In this document: positions 12,192 to 22,597 of the stretch, in pieces
Layout of the letters: every line of letters starts with the position of its first letter
Numbering within the stretch: the stretch's first letter is position 1
DNA from: Trichoderma breve
Lineage: Eukaryota > Ascomycota > Sordariomycetes > Hypocreales > Hypocreaceae
Length of the DNA stretch: 64,000 nt
Direction: 5' to 3'
Assembly (NCBI RefSeq): GCF_028502605.1
Contig: NW_026611593.1
Coordinates: 2,666,001-2,730,000 of the forward strand
Program-made: the position numbers and the translations under genes
The notes under the pieces: generated by a model
Database searches by the model: none
What the model was told of the DNA's origin: nothing
Seen by the model: only the letters and a program-made list of their open reading frames with translations

Positions 12192-12461
12192 ATCCAAATG
12201 TCTCTTTCAGCTATGTCAAATGGCGAGTTTTGGTGGTTAGCGGATGCAGCGAAAGATTCTGCTACATTCAATGCAGTCAATTGGAGTGGGGTGAATCTTC
12301 GATTGGAACTACGCTAGCAATGCACTTAACCCAAAATGGCAATGGATCATTCTTAAAGCTGCTTTTACTTCATTCATACAGCCCTACCATGCATGCATGC
12401 AATTCATTCATTTCAACATCGCCACTACAGCATGGTTGATCCATAGATAGTTTTAACGACA
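12192..12461. promoter_or_regulatory. Bidirectional promoter RSM10 / TFC4
   Basis: These 270 bases are the only sequence between the divergent starts of a mitochondrial ribosomal protein and a TFIIIC subunit, so both are probably controlled from here. A short palindromic run of alternating GCATGC lies near 12,389-12,401. No other motif stands out. Confidence 0.45.
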
Positions 12462-15400
12462 ATGTCGAGCAGTCGTGGCTTGGATGACTCGGCCGCGGGG
12501 TGAGTGTGATTGAGACGTCGTCAAGGTTAAAGTCACTAACTGTTAATCGCTAGGGGCAATGCGTCGGATTCTGATTCTGATTATGAGGAGCTCCAAGATG
12601 ATATCGCCAAATTTGATCAGTCAGTAAGAGAGTTCTTGCATTCTCACCAAGAACGGAATGACTCACCGTTTCCAACGCGTGGCGTGGCTAGGGGACGAGG
12701 CTCTCGAGGAGCTCGAGGACCTCGCAAAGCCGCCAAACCTCGAGGAGACATTACGGCAAGGTTGGCCAAAGTCAACCAGGCATTTCTTCTTGGAGATTAC
12801 TCAAGAGCTTTGGACCTCGTATCTGAAGTAATTAGAATCAATGCTGAAACACACCAAGCCTGGACGGCGTTGTCGTCCATCTTCCGCGAGCAAGGCGAGC
12901 ATGCCAGGGCATTATCTGCCATGGTATATGCTGCTCACCTTCGACCCAAGGATGTTACTGCGTGGCTTGACTGTGCATCCTTTGCGCTCAACATTGTATC
13001 TGAGGATGAGGCGAGCAACCTTCATACGGCAAGGTTGTGCTACTCTGCTGCCCTGAGAGCAGACCCCACGAACCTCGCTGCTAGGCTGGGCAAAGCTACT
13101 GTTTGTCATCAACAAGGCCATCTAGCTGCTGCGATAGCAGAGTATAACATTGTCCTCAAGCACCATCCGTATGATCTCGAGATCGTACGGAAGCTGGCAG
13201 AAGCTTGCATTGATAATAAGAATACTGAGGCCGCCGTCCCTTCCGCTATCATGGCATATCGACGTTATTTTGACTATGAAATTGAGAACACACCACTTCA
13301 CGGCTCAAGCGCTCCGTGGCATGATATCGGAATTTATGTGGAGCTCATCGCCTCAACTGGTGCATACGCTGAAGCCATTTACGAACTGAAAGCGTTGTCC
13401 AGATGGCTCGTAGGCCGTGTTCAGGAGCAATACTGGGATCAATGGCAAGCCGACGACTGCGAATGGGACGAGAATGACGAGCGTAGAAGTCATGTACCTC
13501 ACTTCCATGACTCGATGTTTGACCCCGAGCTTTACGGCTCCTCCCTACCTCTGGATTTCAGAGCTCGACTGGCAATGTATAGGCTCAGACTAGGAGAAGA
13601 AGAAGAGGCTTTTGTAAGCTATGGCGTTCCCAGAAACCATGCCCCACGCGCGTAGTATCCATGATCTAACCTGTAACATTAACAGAGACATTTGAGCTGG
13701 CTGGATCCAGATAACCCACGTACATTCGATTTCATCACAGAATTCCCTTTCATTTCATATGATCTAGCAAGCGAGATCGCCAAGTATGGCCAGCCGCAGA
13801 GAGCCATCCGATATCTCGAGTTACTTCGGGCCTCCACTGAAGAAGCAGATGCTACACTCTTGGTTCAATTAGGCCGTTGCTATCTAGCTACTGGACAGCA
13901 ATCCACAGCAGAGGAGTGTTTTCACGCAGCTATCGATGCTGACGAGTATAACATCGATGCCCGTATTGAATTGGCAAACATGTATGAGAAAGCTAGAGAG
14001 GATGAAGAGGCCCTCATTCTCGCTGCGGAAGCAATGGCACTCAAGGAAGCCCAAGGGCAGCCCCCAGGCGAGGCTTCGACAAAGGAGCAACTCCATACAT
14101 TTTCAATATCAGATCGTGGTATACGGCGCATGGCAGCTGCCCAACCACGAGCAGGCCCTAAGCAGGCCAAACCGAAGCCCGCTCAGACGGCCCGTATCCT
14201 GCCCAGGAGATACCGTGCAAAACGATTTGCGAATCCTGATAAACGCCGTCAAGACGAACGTTCACGCGCCATCAAACTCTCCCGGCAGTATGAGCTTGTT
14301 CGTGGTCTTAAACAGCAAATCAAATCTGGCTCCAATGATCTCATCCCAGTCTGGATGGAATCTTGTAAGGAGCTCGTCGACGATTTTCGATCTCTCAAGA
14401 GATTCTACACCTGGGATAAATACCTTCATTTTCTTGGGAAGAAGGAGCTGCTTGAGCAATTTGCGAACGAAGAAACAAATACCGAATTATCACAGATGCT
14501 TGAGCGCCTTAAGCGATGTATGTGCTGTCACTCCCCAAATTCTGCTCTAGTTATTTGCGATTGTTACGTTACTGACGGTTGACCAATTAATAGCGCTTGC
14601 TCCTCAACCCGACAGCTTACCAGGGCCAGCATTCGATAATCATCAAGGAATATCATTCGATGACTGGCTCGATTTATTTCTCGATTATGCCATTGGATTG
14701 TCCCTTGCACATCGTCGCGAAGAAGCATACCAGGTATGTGAGTCCGCAAGGGACTCGACTGTGTTTCAATCAGCCCACCACAATTTCGCCATTCATATGG
14801 CTTGGAGCGGTATGTATCTGCTTTTTCAACTCTCCGCAACGCTGGGGTCGTATTAACTGGACTAGTGTGCGCTATTAATACAAATGACGAAGAGAAATGT
14901 ATTACGGTAGCACGTCACTTGATGAGAGACGGAGGAATATCTGACTCTTCGCGGATGTTCGCACTGCTGTCCAGGTTGTGCCAGTCACCTGTTTCATGGT
15001 ACACTTCTGGACCAGCCCAAAAGTTTATCTTGAGACAGATTAAAGCAATTGACATGAGCTATGAAGCCGCAACAAAGAATGCCGGTAATAATGACCTCGA
15101 TCAAGATGCAACGGCTGCCGCAAAGATGAATATGGACATATGTCTGTTGATGCTTTACGGTCATATTCTTTTCACTTCTACGAGCTATACGTATGCGATA
15201 GGTAAGCATGAGAAGCATTCAATCCCCGCTCGGGTAGAAGCACGAGAACTAACCACAGACAACAGGATACTTTCTGCGTGCGTGGTCTCTTGACCATGAG
15301 AATGCCATGGTCAACTTAAGCCTGGGCCTTGCATATGTCCACTATGGCCTTAAGCGACAGTCAACCAACCGCCAATACCTGCTCCTACAAGGACAAGCTT

Positions 15401-15663
15401 TCATAAGCCACTATGTGCAATCTGGGGGAGATGAACCACAACTCCAAGCCGAGAGATTTTACAACGTGGGGAGGCTCTTTCAGCTGCTTGGTATTGGCTA
15501 CCTCAGCCTACAGTACTATACAAAGGCATTGGAAGCAAACAAGTTGGCAGGTGGAAAGAAGCTTTTGAAGGATATAATCTTCGTCAACGAAACCATATCC
15601 TTGCTATCAACTAATCATAAGAGCCTAGCACATGAATTGCTAGTAAAAAACCTGAAGCTGTAA
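12462..15663 (+). CDS. TFC4: RNA polymerase III factor TFIIIC subunit, TPR protein (Tfc4/Sfc4)
   Basis: Six exons, 12462-12499, 12554-13613, 13686-14517, 14594-14809, 14866-15201 and 15266-15663, encode 959 residues (fission yeast Sfc4 about 1,006). After an acidic start and an Arg-Gly-rich stretch comes a long array of tetratricopeptide repeats. An example is A-F-L-L-G-D-Y-S-R-A-L-D-L-V. A second TPR set fills the C-terminal half. The Tfc4-type D-D-W-L-D-L-F-L-D-Y-A segment is in exon 4. The protein (tau131) contacts TFIIIB when TFIIIC is bound to tRNA and 5S genes. A GTATGT inside exon 4 at 14,734 looks like a donor, but splicing there breaks the frame and removes conserved residues, so it is read through. 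Introns all have branch-like TAAC or CTAAC. Confidence 0.93.
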
Positions 15664-16104
15664 TATCGATAGCTATCCACAGCACAGCGTTTAATAATGA
15701 AATACATCAAACAATAATCCTCCTGGCAATGGCCATTTGTGGGCTGGAAAGAAAGGAGGGAAATAGATTTGTTTGCTCATCGGACACATGTCGTAAAATT
15801 TTCATGTCAATAGCAATGGCGTAGATTCGATCACGAGCAGTCACCGTTTGTGAACAAAAGAATGATGGACCAGCAAAGAGAGCACGCAACTGTGCCATAA
15901 TTTTAGACAACCAATTGTCTACCTGGAACTCATATTGAGATGGAACCCAATCGATATCTCAGCGTTATAGTGATTCATTTTCCTATTAAGCCGGCGAGGT
16001 ATCAATTCCTGCGCAAATCGCGTCTAATGGTTTAAGCTGCGGCCATTGGCCTGAAACTTTGCAAAGATCCCCTTTTTTTAACCACCTGCTAAATCGAAAT
16101 GCGT
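15664..16104. other. Convergent 3' intergenic spacer
   Basis: These 441 bases lie between the stops of TFC4 and the ribosomal protein eL29 gene. No conserved frame, RNA gene or repeat was recognised. Confidence 0.55.
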
Positions 16105-16482
16105 TTATGCGGTCTCGCGCTTGCCCTCCTTGAGCTCCTTCTGTTCATCAAGTTAGTTGACTGCCTGGCTTTTTTTGGTCTCGAACAGGGTGAATCGTAC
16201 CAGAGCCTTCATGGTGCCGTGAAGAGCATGTCTGTGGTTTCGGCGGAACTTGGGGTCGGTTCCCTTGAGGGAAGGGTATCTCGAAGTCTTGGGCTTCTTG
16301 ATGCTAGAAGGAGTTAGACACACGGCGGACGTTCGTAGATTTCCCAAGAGGTGACAAACCCGTTACGGTGCGCCTTGCGCGACTGGTTGTGCTGGGACGA
16401 GTTCTTTGATTCTAAATTACTCGAGAATTAACGACTGCCGTACGAGGGGACCGAAATCGTGGGACGAAAACTCACTGGCCAT
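16105..16482 (-). CDS. RPL29: 60S ribosomal protein eL29
   Basis: Four short exons, 16482-16476, 16411-16360, 16303-16201 and 16140-16105, encode 65 residues, the normal size. The product begins MAKSKNSSQHNQSRKAHRNG and contains the family blocks I-K-K-P, D-P-K-F-R-R-N and H-G-T-M-K-A-L. It ends with a short basic tail, K-E-L-K-E-G-K-R-E-T-A. The first coding exon is only seven bases (ATGGCCA), common in fungal ribosomal protein genes. Reading on past the third exon without splicing would give a wrong 14-residue tail. The protein sits on the large subunit near the exit of the factor-binding side. A long divergent promoter lies upstream. Confidence 0.95.
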
Positions 16483-17551
16483 TGCTGCTGTGGTTTGACT
16501 GTGCTTGTCCGGTGAGATTTTTCCAAGTCAAGATTCAGATCGTGCGGAAAATGACGAGTGGGTGGTACCAGCCCTAGTGTGTGCGAAGAGGGGACTTTGC
16601 GCGTGTAAGCGAGGCGTGCCTATTCTTAGGCTAGGGAGCTAGTCGAGTTCCCCCAGACTACTGCTACGGGAATTTTGTGGCATGAGAAAACGGGTTAGAG
16701 TATTTTATTATTATGTAATACATAGATTAATGTTCATGAGCACATATTGAATAGTATTAAACAAGTATATCATTATATTGAAATATATTTATCAATCTGA
16801 TACAGTATATTAATTCTTTTATTTATATAGTATTTTATATATAAAGTGGCTATTAATATATAGTCTAATTATTTTATTAAATTAATTTCTGGTTAACAAA
16901 ACTCACCCAAGTTAGAAACTTTTACCCACATAAATTACGTTTGCTTTTTTATGCTGTCTGATACCTATATTGCCTTTGTACATAGTCTACTACGGCCTTC
17001 TATTGGTCTGATGGCGCCTAAATCTTGAGCAAATAGCAGCTAGGCGCAGTTTCAGGTCCTAGTCCTATGCTACGCTCGATAAGGCGTTTCGAATCATTCT
17101 TTACTCCTGGCATCCCATAGCCGGTCGCCTTTGGGTTTCTTTTCTTCTTGATAGGTTCTCCTTCCTCAGCCGCGTTTGACACGATCCCTCACGGACAGCT
17201 GATTGGTAGCTGGATTGAATTGCCTGCCTGGAAGCAGACACATCCCATCTTGCTTAACTAGTGCGTTTCCCTCTTGGTGAGCCTCGCCAGCTTCCAGTTT
17301 GCCTTGTTGGAAGGGACTCGGGCTCGGTCAGCTACGGAAAAAAAAGCGTGGCCCGTCTGCTAACGCGCGACTAGTTCGTTAGAGGAATATGTTGTAACTC
17401 GCCATAATTTGCATCGTTGCGGTTTGCGTGTCTTGTCAAACCGTTCTGCTCAGCTGGATACTGCAGGAATTCGCCAACTGTTCTCCCGTCCTTAGCCCCT
17501 CTTCTCTTTTTCACTACCCTTTCCTTCACCCCATTTTGACGCAGCCGAAGA
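16483..17551. promoter_or_regulatory. Long divergent promoter RPL29 / VTS1 with an AT-rich island
   Basis: This 1,069-base gap is the longest in the euchromatic part. It holds an isolated AT-rich island at about 16,690-16,905, unlike its flanks. A pyrimidine-rich 5' leader follows before the VTS1 start (17,480-17,550). A polypyrimidine leader is common in fungal genes. No RNA gene could be folded out by eye. Confidence 0.5.
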
Positions 17552-19551
17552 ATGCTCAATATGTCTGGCAGCCACGTCGCCGGCAATCGCAACAGCACCC
17601 CTGAAGTCAATGCGCCCTCTCTAAGACCACCCTCTTCCCGAGCAGTTGGCTCTGGCAGCTCGCTGCGCGCCTCTGCCGACATGGCGGCGATATCAGGGAC
17701 GTCGCCGGCCAGCCGCATCAGGCCGTCATCCGATTTCTATGGCCAACCACAGCAAGGGGGTCACGGCCCTGGGGGCCTGGACATTGATTCTCAGGACAAG
17801 ATCGCCCAACAGTGGATTGCGGACATTGATCAGTATGAGACGACGCTGGAAGAAATGGCTGCGGCCACGCTCGATCAGGATTTCAAGGATGAGCTGAGCG
17901 CTATTGAGCAGTGGTTTCGCGTCCTTAGCGAGGCCGAGCGCACAGCTGCTCTGTATGCATTGCTTCAGCAGACAACTCAGGTCCAAATCCGCTTCTTTAT
18001 TCAAGTTCTCCAGCAGATGGGCAAGAACCACCCGATGTCCGGTGTTCTCTCCCCTGCGACTTTTGACAAAGGTAGATCTCGTGTGCAGAATTCACTCGCG
18101 CATTCGCAAGCTAACATGTTCTTTTCTTTTTGCAAGACCCAATGTCCAGTCGGCTTAGCGATGCCATGAACAAGCTCAACGTCGACTCTGCCCGAAACTC
18201 ATTCGCTCGCAACTCAGCTATTTCAACATCCAAGCGACACTCTGGCCTCGATGCTTCCACGATCAATGCCATGTTCCCAGATGCCGCAGCAGCTATTGCG
18301 ACTGAAAAAGCAAAGTTTACCCAGCAAACAGGAAACCCGCCTTCATCGAACCGTAACAGCGTTGCCATCGATCCCCGAGCCGCACTGACGGGATCCAGCA
18401 TCCCGGCTGCCACTCCGGATTCTAGAGATGGCAATGTCGCCTCATCAGCATCGCCATGGGGCAGCGGCGGAGACCCCGCAGCAGCTTCCAAGGCGGGATC
18501 ATCTCAAACCCCAATGGGCCAATTCGTCCAGCCTCCAGCCTCTGGAGGAGGTTTGAGGTCACCACGGCCACAGCTGTCGAGTAATTCTACTCTTCAAACC
18601 ACCACCTTGACTCGTGACAAAAATGCGCCTGAGTTGCCCCTCTTGTCGCCATATGCAACTGGCAGTGGCAACTGGGCTTCCATGGTCAACACACCGATGG
18701 CACCAACATTTAATACAAACTCCGCTGGCCAGGCTGACATGGTGGCCAACGCGACAGCAATGAAACTTGCAGCTCTCTCTACGGTCAACAACCGCTTTGC
18801 TTTGGACGACGTTCGCAAATATCGAAGAGCCAGGTCCAACGATGCTCCAGGGGCACAGCACCAGATGCCTCCTACTCCTTCGCACATCAATATCCCCAAT
18901 GCCAATGTTGTCATGATTAACGAACATGGGCAAATACTGAATCGCGATCAGCTGATGGCCCTTCAAGCACAGCAAGGTCTCAGTCTTGGAGGACAGCGAT
19001 CTCGTCCGAGCTCTCCAGGCTTGCCCTTACAGTCTGGCATGGGACCCATGTCACATTTTACTTCTCCTCAACACAACGGCTTTCTTAGCGCATATGATGG
19101 TTCTGCATTGATGGCCGGCGGCATGTCGCCTGTCGGCTTGGGGCAACTAGGAATAAACACCCATGAAGGATACCTCTCGGACCACTCTGACATGGCTCGA
19201 GGACGGTCACCGAGAGGAAGACGAGGAAGCTCAAAGCCTCCGGAAGACCCCACGGATCCTACTCTTCTTCAGGATATCCCTAGCTGGCTTCGCAGCTTGC
19301 GGCTACACAAGTACACAGACAATCTGAAAGATATGAACTGGACAGACCTGATCGAATTGGATGACAAGGCTCTGGAGGACCGAGGTGTAAACGCTCTCGG
19401 AGCACGGCGCAAGATGCTGAAAGTTTTTGAGCAGGTCAAAGGTAAGTACTGATTTACGTCTGATGCCATCAGATTCAAAACGACCCTAGACAATAGAAAC
19501 CTGATTCTAACCATGACGACAGAAGCCAAGGCGGAAGGCAGGATAGGTTAA
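17552..19551 (+). CDS. VTS1: SAM-domain RNA-binding post-transcriptional regulator Vts1
   Basis: Three exons, 17552-18071, 18137-19441 and 19523-19551, encode 617 residues. The N-terminal third has a conserved helical region around [13 protein letters not shown] and [11 protein letters not shown] long Ser/Pro/Gln-rich disordered middle follows. The C-terminal SAM domain is at about residues 549-612, with [10 protein letters not shown] and the RNA-contacting A-L-G-A-R-R-K-M-L helix. Vts1/Smaug proteins bind CNGG-loop hairpins and recruit Ccr4-Not to deadenylate mRNAs. The final exon is 29 bases and replaces a false stop just after the SAM domain, giving the common V-K-E-A-K-A-E-G end. A second in-frame ATG three codons on is possible. 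Confidence 0.95.
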
Positions 19552-19885
19552 TGTCAATTTTTGGTATAATACAATACGACAGCATAAGCGCTGGCCATCG
19601 ACTATTTTTACATCAAGTAGTTACTACTATCATGACTTATATGCTACGAAGCAGGATCATGAGACCAAGAGTATGTTATCACAATGGAATTTAATAGCAA
19701 AATTATATATATATGTTACACATATAATCAAAAGCAAAAAATTGAGAACGCGTATTGTTATAAAAATTGTCAAGTTCTTGTGATTTATTGTTTGGACTCC
19801 ATGTGCTTATAGCATGCTATGTTACTAGACTATTGGCAGTGGATTCTTGTCCGGGTATCGCTGTATAAATGGGTAGGTATTGGGT
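19552..19885. other. Convergent 3' intergenic spacer
   Basis: These 334 bases lie between the stops of VTS1 and FCF2. They are AT-rich around 19,690-19,770 and should contain both poly(A) regions. Nothing else is seen. Confidence 0.55.
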
Positions 19886-20735
19886 TCAATTTCTTTTCCG
19901 TCGCTTGGCAACTACTGATTTATAGAATGCCTTTCGTCCTTGTCTCTTCGTCTCCTGGATAGAAGAATACTTGGACGCGAGCTTTGTGTCATTATGTGCG
20001 GACATGATACTTTCTGATAGCGTCTTCTTCTTCTCTCGGCTCCCCAGTCTCGCGCTATATGGATCGGTTGGGCTGGCAATGATTCTGCCCACCTGGGAAT
20101 AAACGGGGGCAGAAGCTCGTAGGGCTTTTCTCTGCTGCTTAGGGTCTAGAACATTTCGCATGCGCAACAGTTGCCAGTCTCTCTTGAACTCTGGCGTCAG
20201 GTCGGTTTTGGGGAGGTCAAACCACTCAGGCCCTGCTGTGTTCTGTATTACGAGTTAGCGATAAGTCGGCTTAACACATGAAGAGGCCGGTGTAAGCCAG
20301 TCGCAATGAGTGAAGAAGCTGAGGTTGAGTCGCTTGGTATTCAGAGTAACTATGATGTAAATAGCAATCAGGAGCCACGGGCCTATAGTCCAAGACGGAC
20401 GTTGTCCCGTGTCATTGTGCCTTGCGGCTAGCTTTCATCTTTATACCAGCTATCCTCCCAGAGGAAGAGGGGAGAAAGAGAGAGAGAAGAGGAGAAAAAA
20501 AAAACTTGGTTCTTACCTTACCCTTCCGCTGCTCTGATGCTGCTACCTGCGGTCGCGGCACGCGGACTTGTGTCTTCTCCTGCTTAGAAGGCAAAACCTT
20601 CGCATCCTCTCCTACGGGCTTGGCCGTTGTCGAAGCCGTCGAGGCTTGCTTTGGAACTATGCGGCCGCCGCTGAGGCGCTCCTCGGCCTGCTGGAGAAGC
20701 TTCTGCACGTCATTGTCGGCAAAACCAGCCATCAT
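19886..20735 (-). CDS. FCF2: Pre-rRNA processing protein Fcf2
   Basis: Two exons, 20735-20517 and 20242-19886, encode 191 residues (yeast Fcf2 217). The second exon opens with the hallmark A-G-P-E-W-F-D-L-P-K-T-D-L-T-P-E, then a basic R-M-R-N-V-L-D-P-K stretch. It ends with a Lys/Arg-rich tail (S-V-V-A-K-R-R-K-R-N) typical of the Fcf2/TdT-interacting family. The factor acts in the nucleolus in early cleavages of pre-18S rRNA at sites A0-A2. The intron is 274 bp, the longest in any gene here. On the coding strand it holds a long T/C tract (about 20,461-20,505) soon after the donor. Two consecutive ATGs start the protein. It is divergent from HAP5. Confidence 0.93.
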
Positions 20736-21319
20736 ATGACTTGGGGAGAGAAGATCAAAACCGCCTCGTGAGAAGTCTCCCGTTGTAAAATTTTCAGGAA
20801 ATTGGTCTTTTTGTAGTATGGAACTTTGGCGCTCGTATGCAAAGAAGTGGATATTCCATTACAAGAATTTTTCTGCCCCCACTTCTGTTACAATCGATTG
20901 TACAAAATTATAGTATGCATACTTTTGCAGTTAATGAATATGAACAAATCGAGCTTGCCAGCTCAGGTAAATGATTGGCTACTTAGTAAATGGGCTGCGC
21001 AGGTGGGAAGCACCTCTGACAACATCACCTAAGGCAGCCCAAAATCAACAACGCGATCGCTACGCTTCGACTCCAGTTACACCGTTACGCGCTCATATTA
21101 TACCCAACAGTGTTTTTTGTTCTTGCTCACAGTTGCTTAAAGTTGTTCGACCAAGCTCCACGAGTAATCACAGGTACGAGAGAGTCCATCCCCGCTTTCA
21201 GCTATATACCACTGGACTTATAATCGTGAGAGCTGACACCGGTATTATTATTAGTAGTAGCGTCTCTCGCATCATCACGACTATCACTGTCGCTACTCGT
21301 CAACCGTCCAACTTAGACA
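20736..21319. promoter_or_regulatory. Divergent promoter FCF2 / HAP5
   Basis: This 584-base gap lies between divergent starts. An ATTGG (a CCAAT box on the minus strand) is at 20974-20978 and a TATATA-like run at about 21,203-21,208. Because the right-hand gene encodes a CCAAT-binding subunit, self-control is conceivable, but one five-base match is weak evidence. Confidence 0.4.
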
Positions 21320-22387
21320 ATGGAATCACAAAATCAATCCGCACCAGCCCACCCTTCACATAACCGACCTACACCAGTGTATGATCCTACACAAGGTGGA
21401 CACTATGGTTAGTTATTCTTGTCCAGCTGGGGCGTACATTATTGGAAGACTAATGCGCCCTCCTTAGGTGCCTGTGCTGCAGTTCGTATACATCGATATC
21501 TGTTCGGCCGAGCCTTTGTTTTGTGTTAACCAAGGATACAGCTTGCCTCGCAAGGCTTTGCGCCCGCGGAGCTCTATACCGGCCCCTGGGCAAATGTTTG
21601 TCTTCCTCGGTTGCCATGCTGCGCTTCGACTTGCTAACTAGCCGGCGCACTCTAGGTTCATCAGGGACTCACAGGACAGTACAAGGATATCCTGACGACG
21701 TACTGGCAACAAACAATCAGCCATTTGGAGAGTGACACTCATGATTACAAAATCCATCAACTTCCCCTCGCCCGCATCAAGAAAGTCATGAAGGCGGATC
21801 CCGAAGTCAAGATGATCTCGGCAGAGGCACCAATTCTCTTTGCCAAAGGCTGCGACATATTCATCACCGAACTTACCATGCGAGCTTGGATTCATGCTGA
21901 GGAGAACAAGAGGCGCACATTACAGCGCTCCGATATTGCCTCTGCACTTGCTAAGTCGGACATGTTTGATTTCCTGATCGATATTGTCCCGAGGGAAGAA
22001 GCTACGGCACACGCTAAACGAACTACCACACAGCCTTCCGCCGCGCCTGTTCCAGGGCCGGGTCAGGCGCCAATGCCGGGGCAGCATGCCGGCATGGCCC
22101 AGTCGGCTGGCCATCCATCGTCTCACCCAATGGCCACCGCAGATTATATGGGCGGACATGCCCTTGCTTCTGAGCAGGATTACAGACAAGCTCCCAACAT
22201 GTATTCCGGCCAGGCCCCTCCTGCCCCTTATGGACAACCCCAAGCACAAGCGGCCATGTATAGTGAGATGGAGGGCATGTACCAACAATATTCAGCAATG
22301 CAGCCGCAACAGGTAAGTGATTTTCCGCCACAGCATTACTCTTCTAATCATTGATAGGCATCTATGCCGTCTGAGGAGTTTGAATAG
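21320..22387 (+). CDS. HAP5: CCAAT-binding complex subunit HAP5 (NF-YC)
   Basis: The model has five exons, 21320-21407, 21468-21481, 21542-21595, 21656-22312 and 22358-22387, for 280 residues. The NF-YC histone-fold is intact: L-P-L-A-R-I-K-K-V-M-K, then V-K-M-I-S-A-E-A-P and R-R-T-L-Q-R-S-D-I-A, flanked upstream by G-P-W-A-N-V-H-Q-G-L-T. The tail is Pro/Gln/Met-rich. With HAP2 and HAP3 it binds CCAAT and, in filamentous fungi, coordinates iron and respiratory genes through HapX. Exon 2 is only 14 bases with a GTTCGT donor; it is the only combination I found that keeps the frame. The last exon has two in-frame acceptors. The nearer one ends S-E-E-F-E; the other (exon 22388-22444) ends in a different 18-residue tail. 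Confidence 0.9.
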
Positions 22388-22597
22388 GAGCCTCCCCATA
22401 GGCAGGATGAAAAGAAAGAGGTAATTGATCCAACGCTTACATGACGACAAGTGCTCTTTCAACTTCTGTTGCGGCACGTAAAAGTCGCAGCCTCAAAGTG
22501 GCCATGTGGGTAGCTGCTAATGCGAAAGAGTCTCTAGATATGCAAAATAGACAAGCATATCTTGTAGTTTAGAGAGGCGTCTAGACATTGCTTTGCT

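Noticed and set aside
14734..14865. Donor-like GTATGTGAG inside TFC4 exon 4
   Set aside because: Splicing from here to the 14,865 acceptor breaks the reading frame and removes residues that continue the conserved TFC4 sequence. The GTATGT at 14,810 fits instead.
15707..15910. 67-codon minus-strand frame downstream of TFC4
   Set aside because: No recognisable family, no introns or neighbours that support it, and it lies in a convergent 3' region.
17090..17100. TTTCGAATC resembling a tRNA T-loop (B box)
   Set aside because: No matching A box, acceptor stem or anticodon arm could be found around it, so it is not called as a tRNA.
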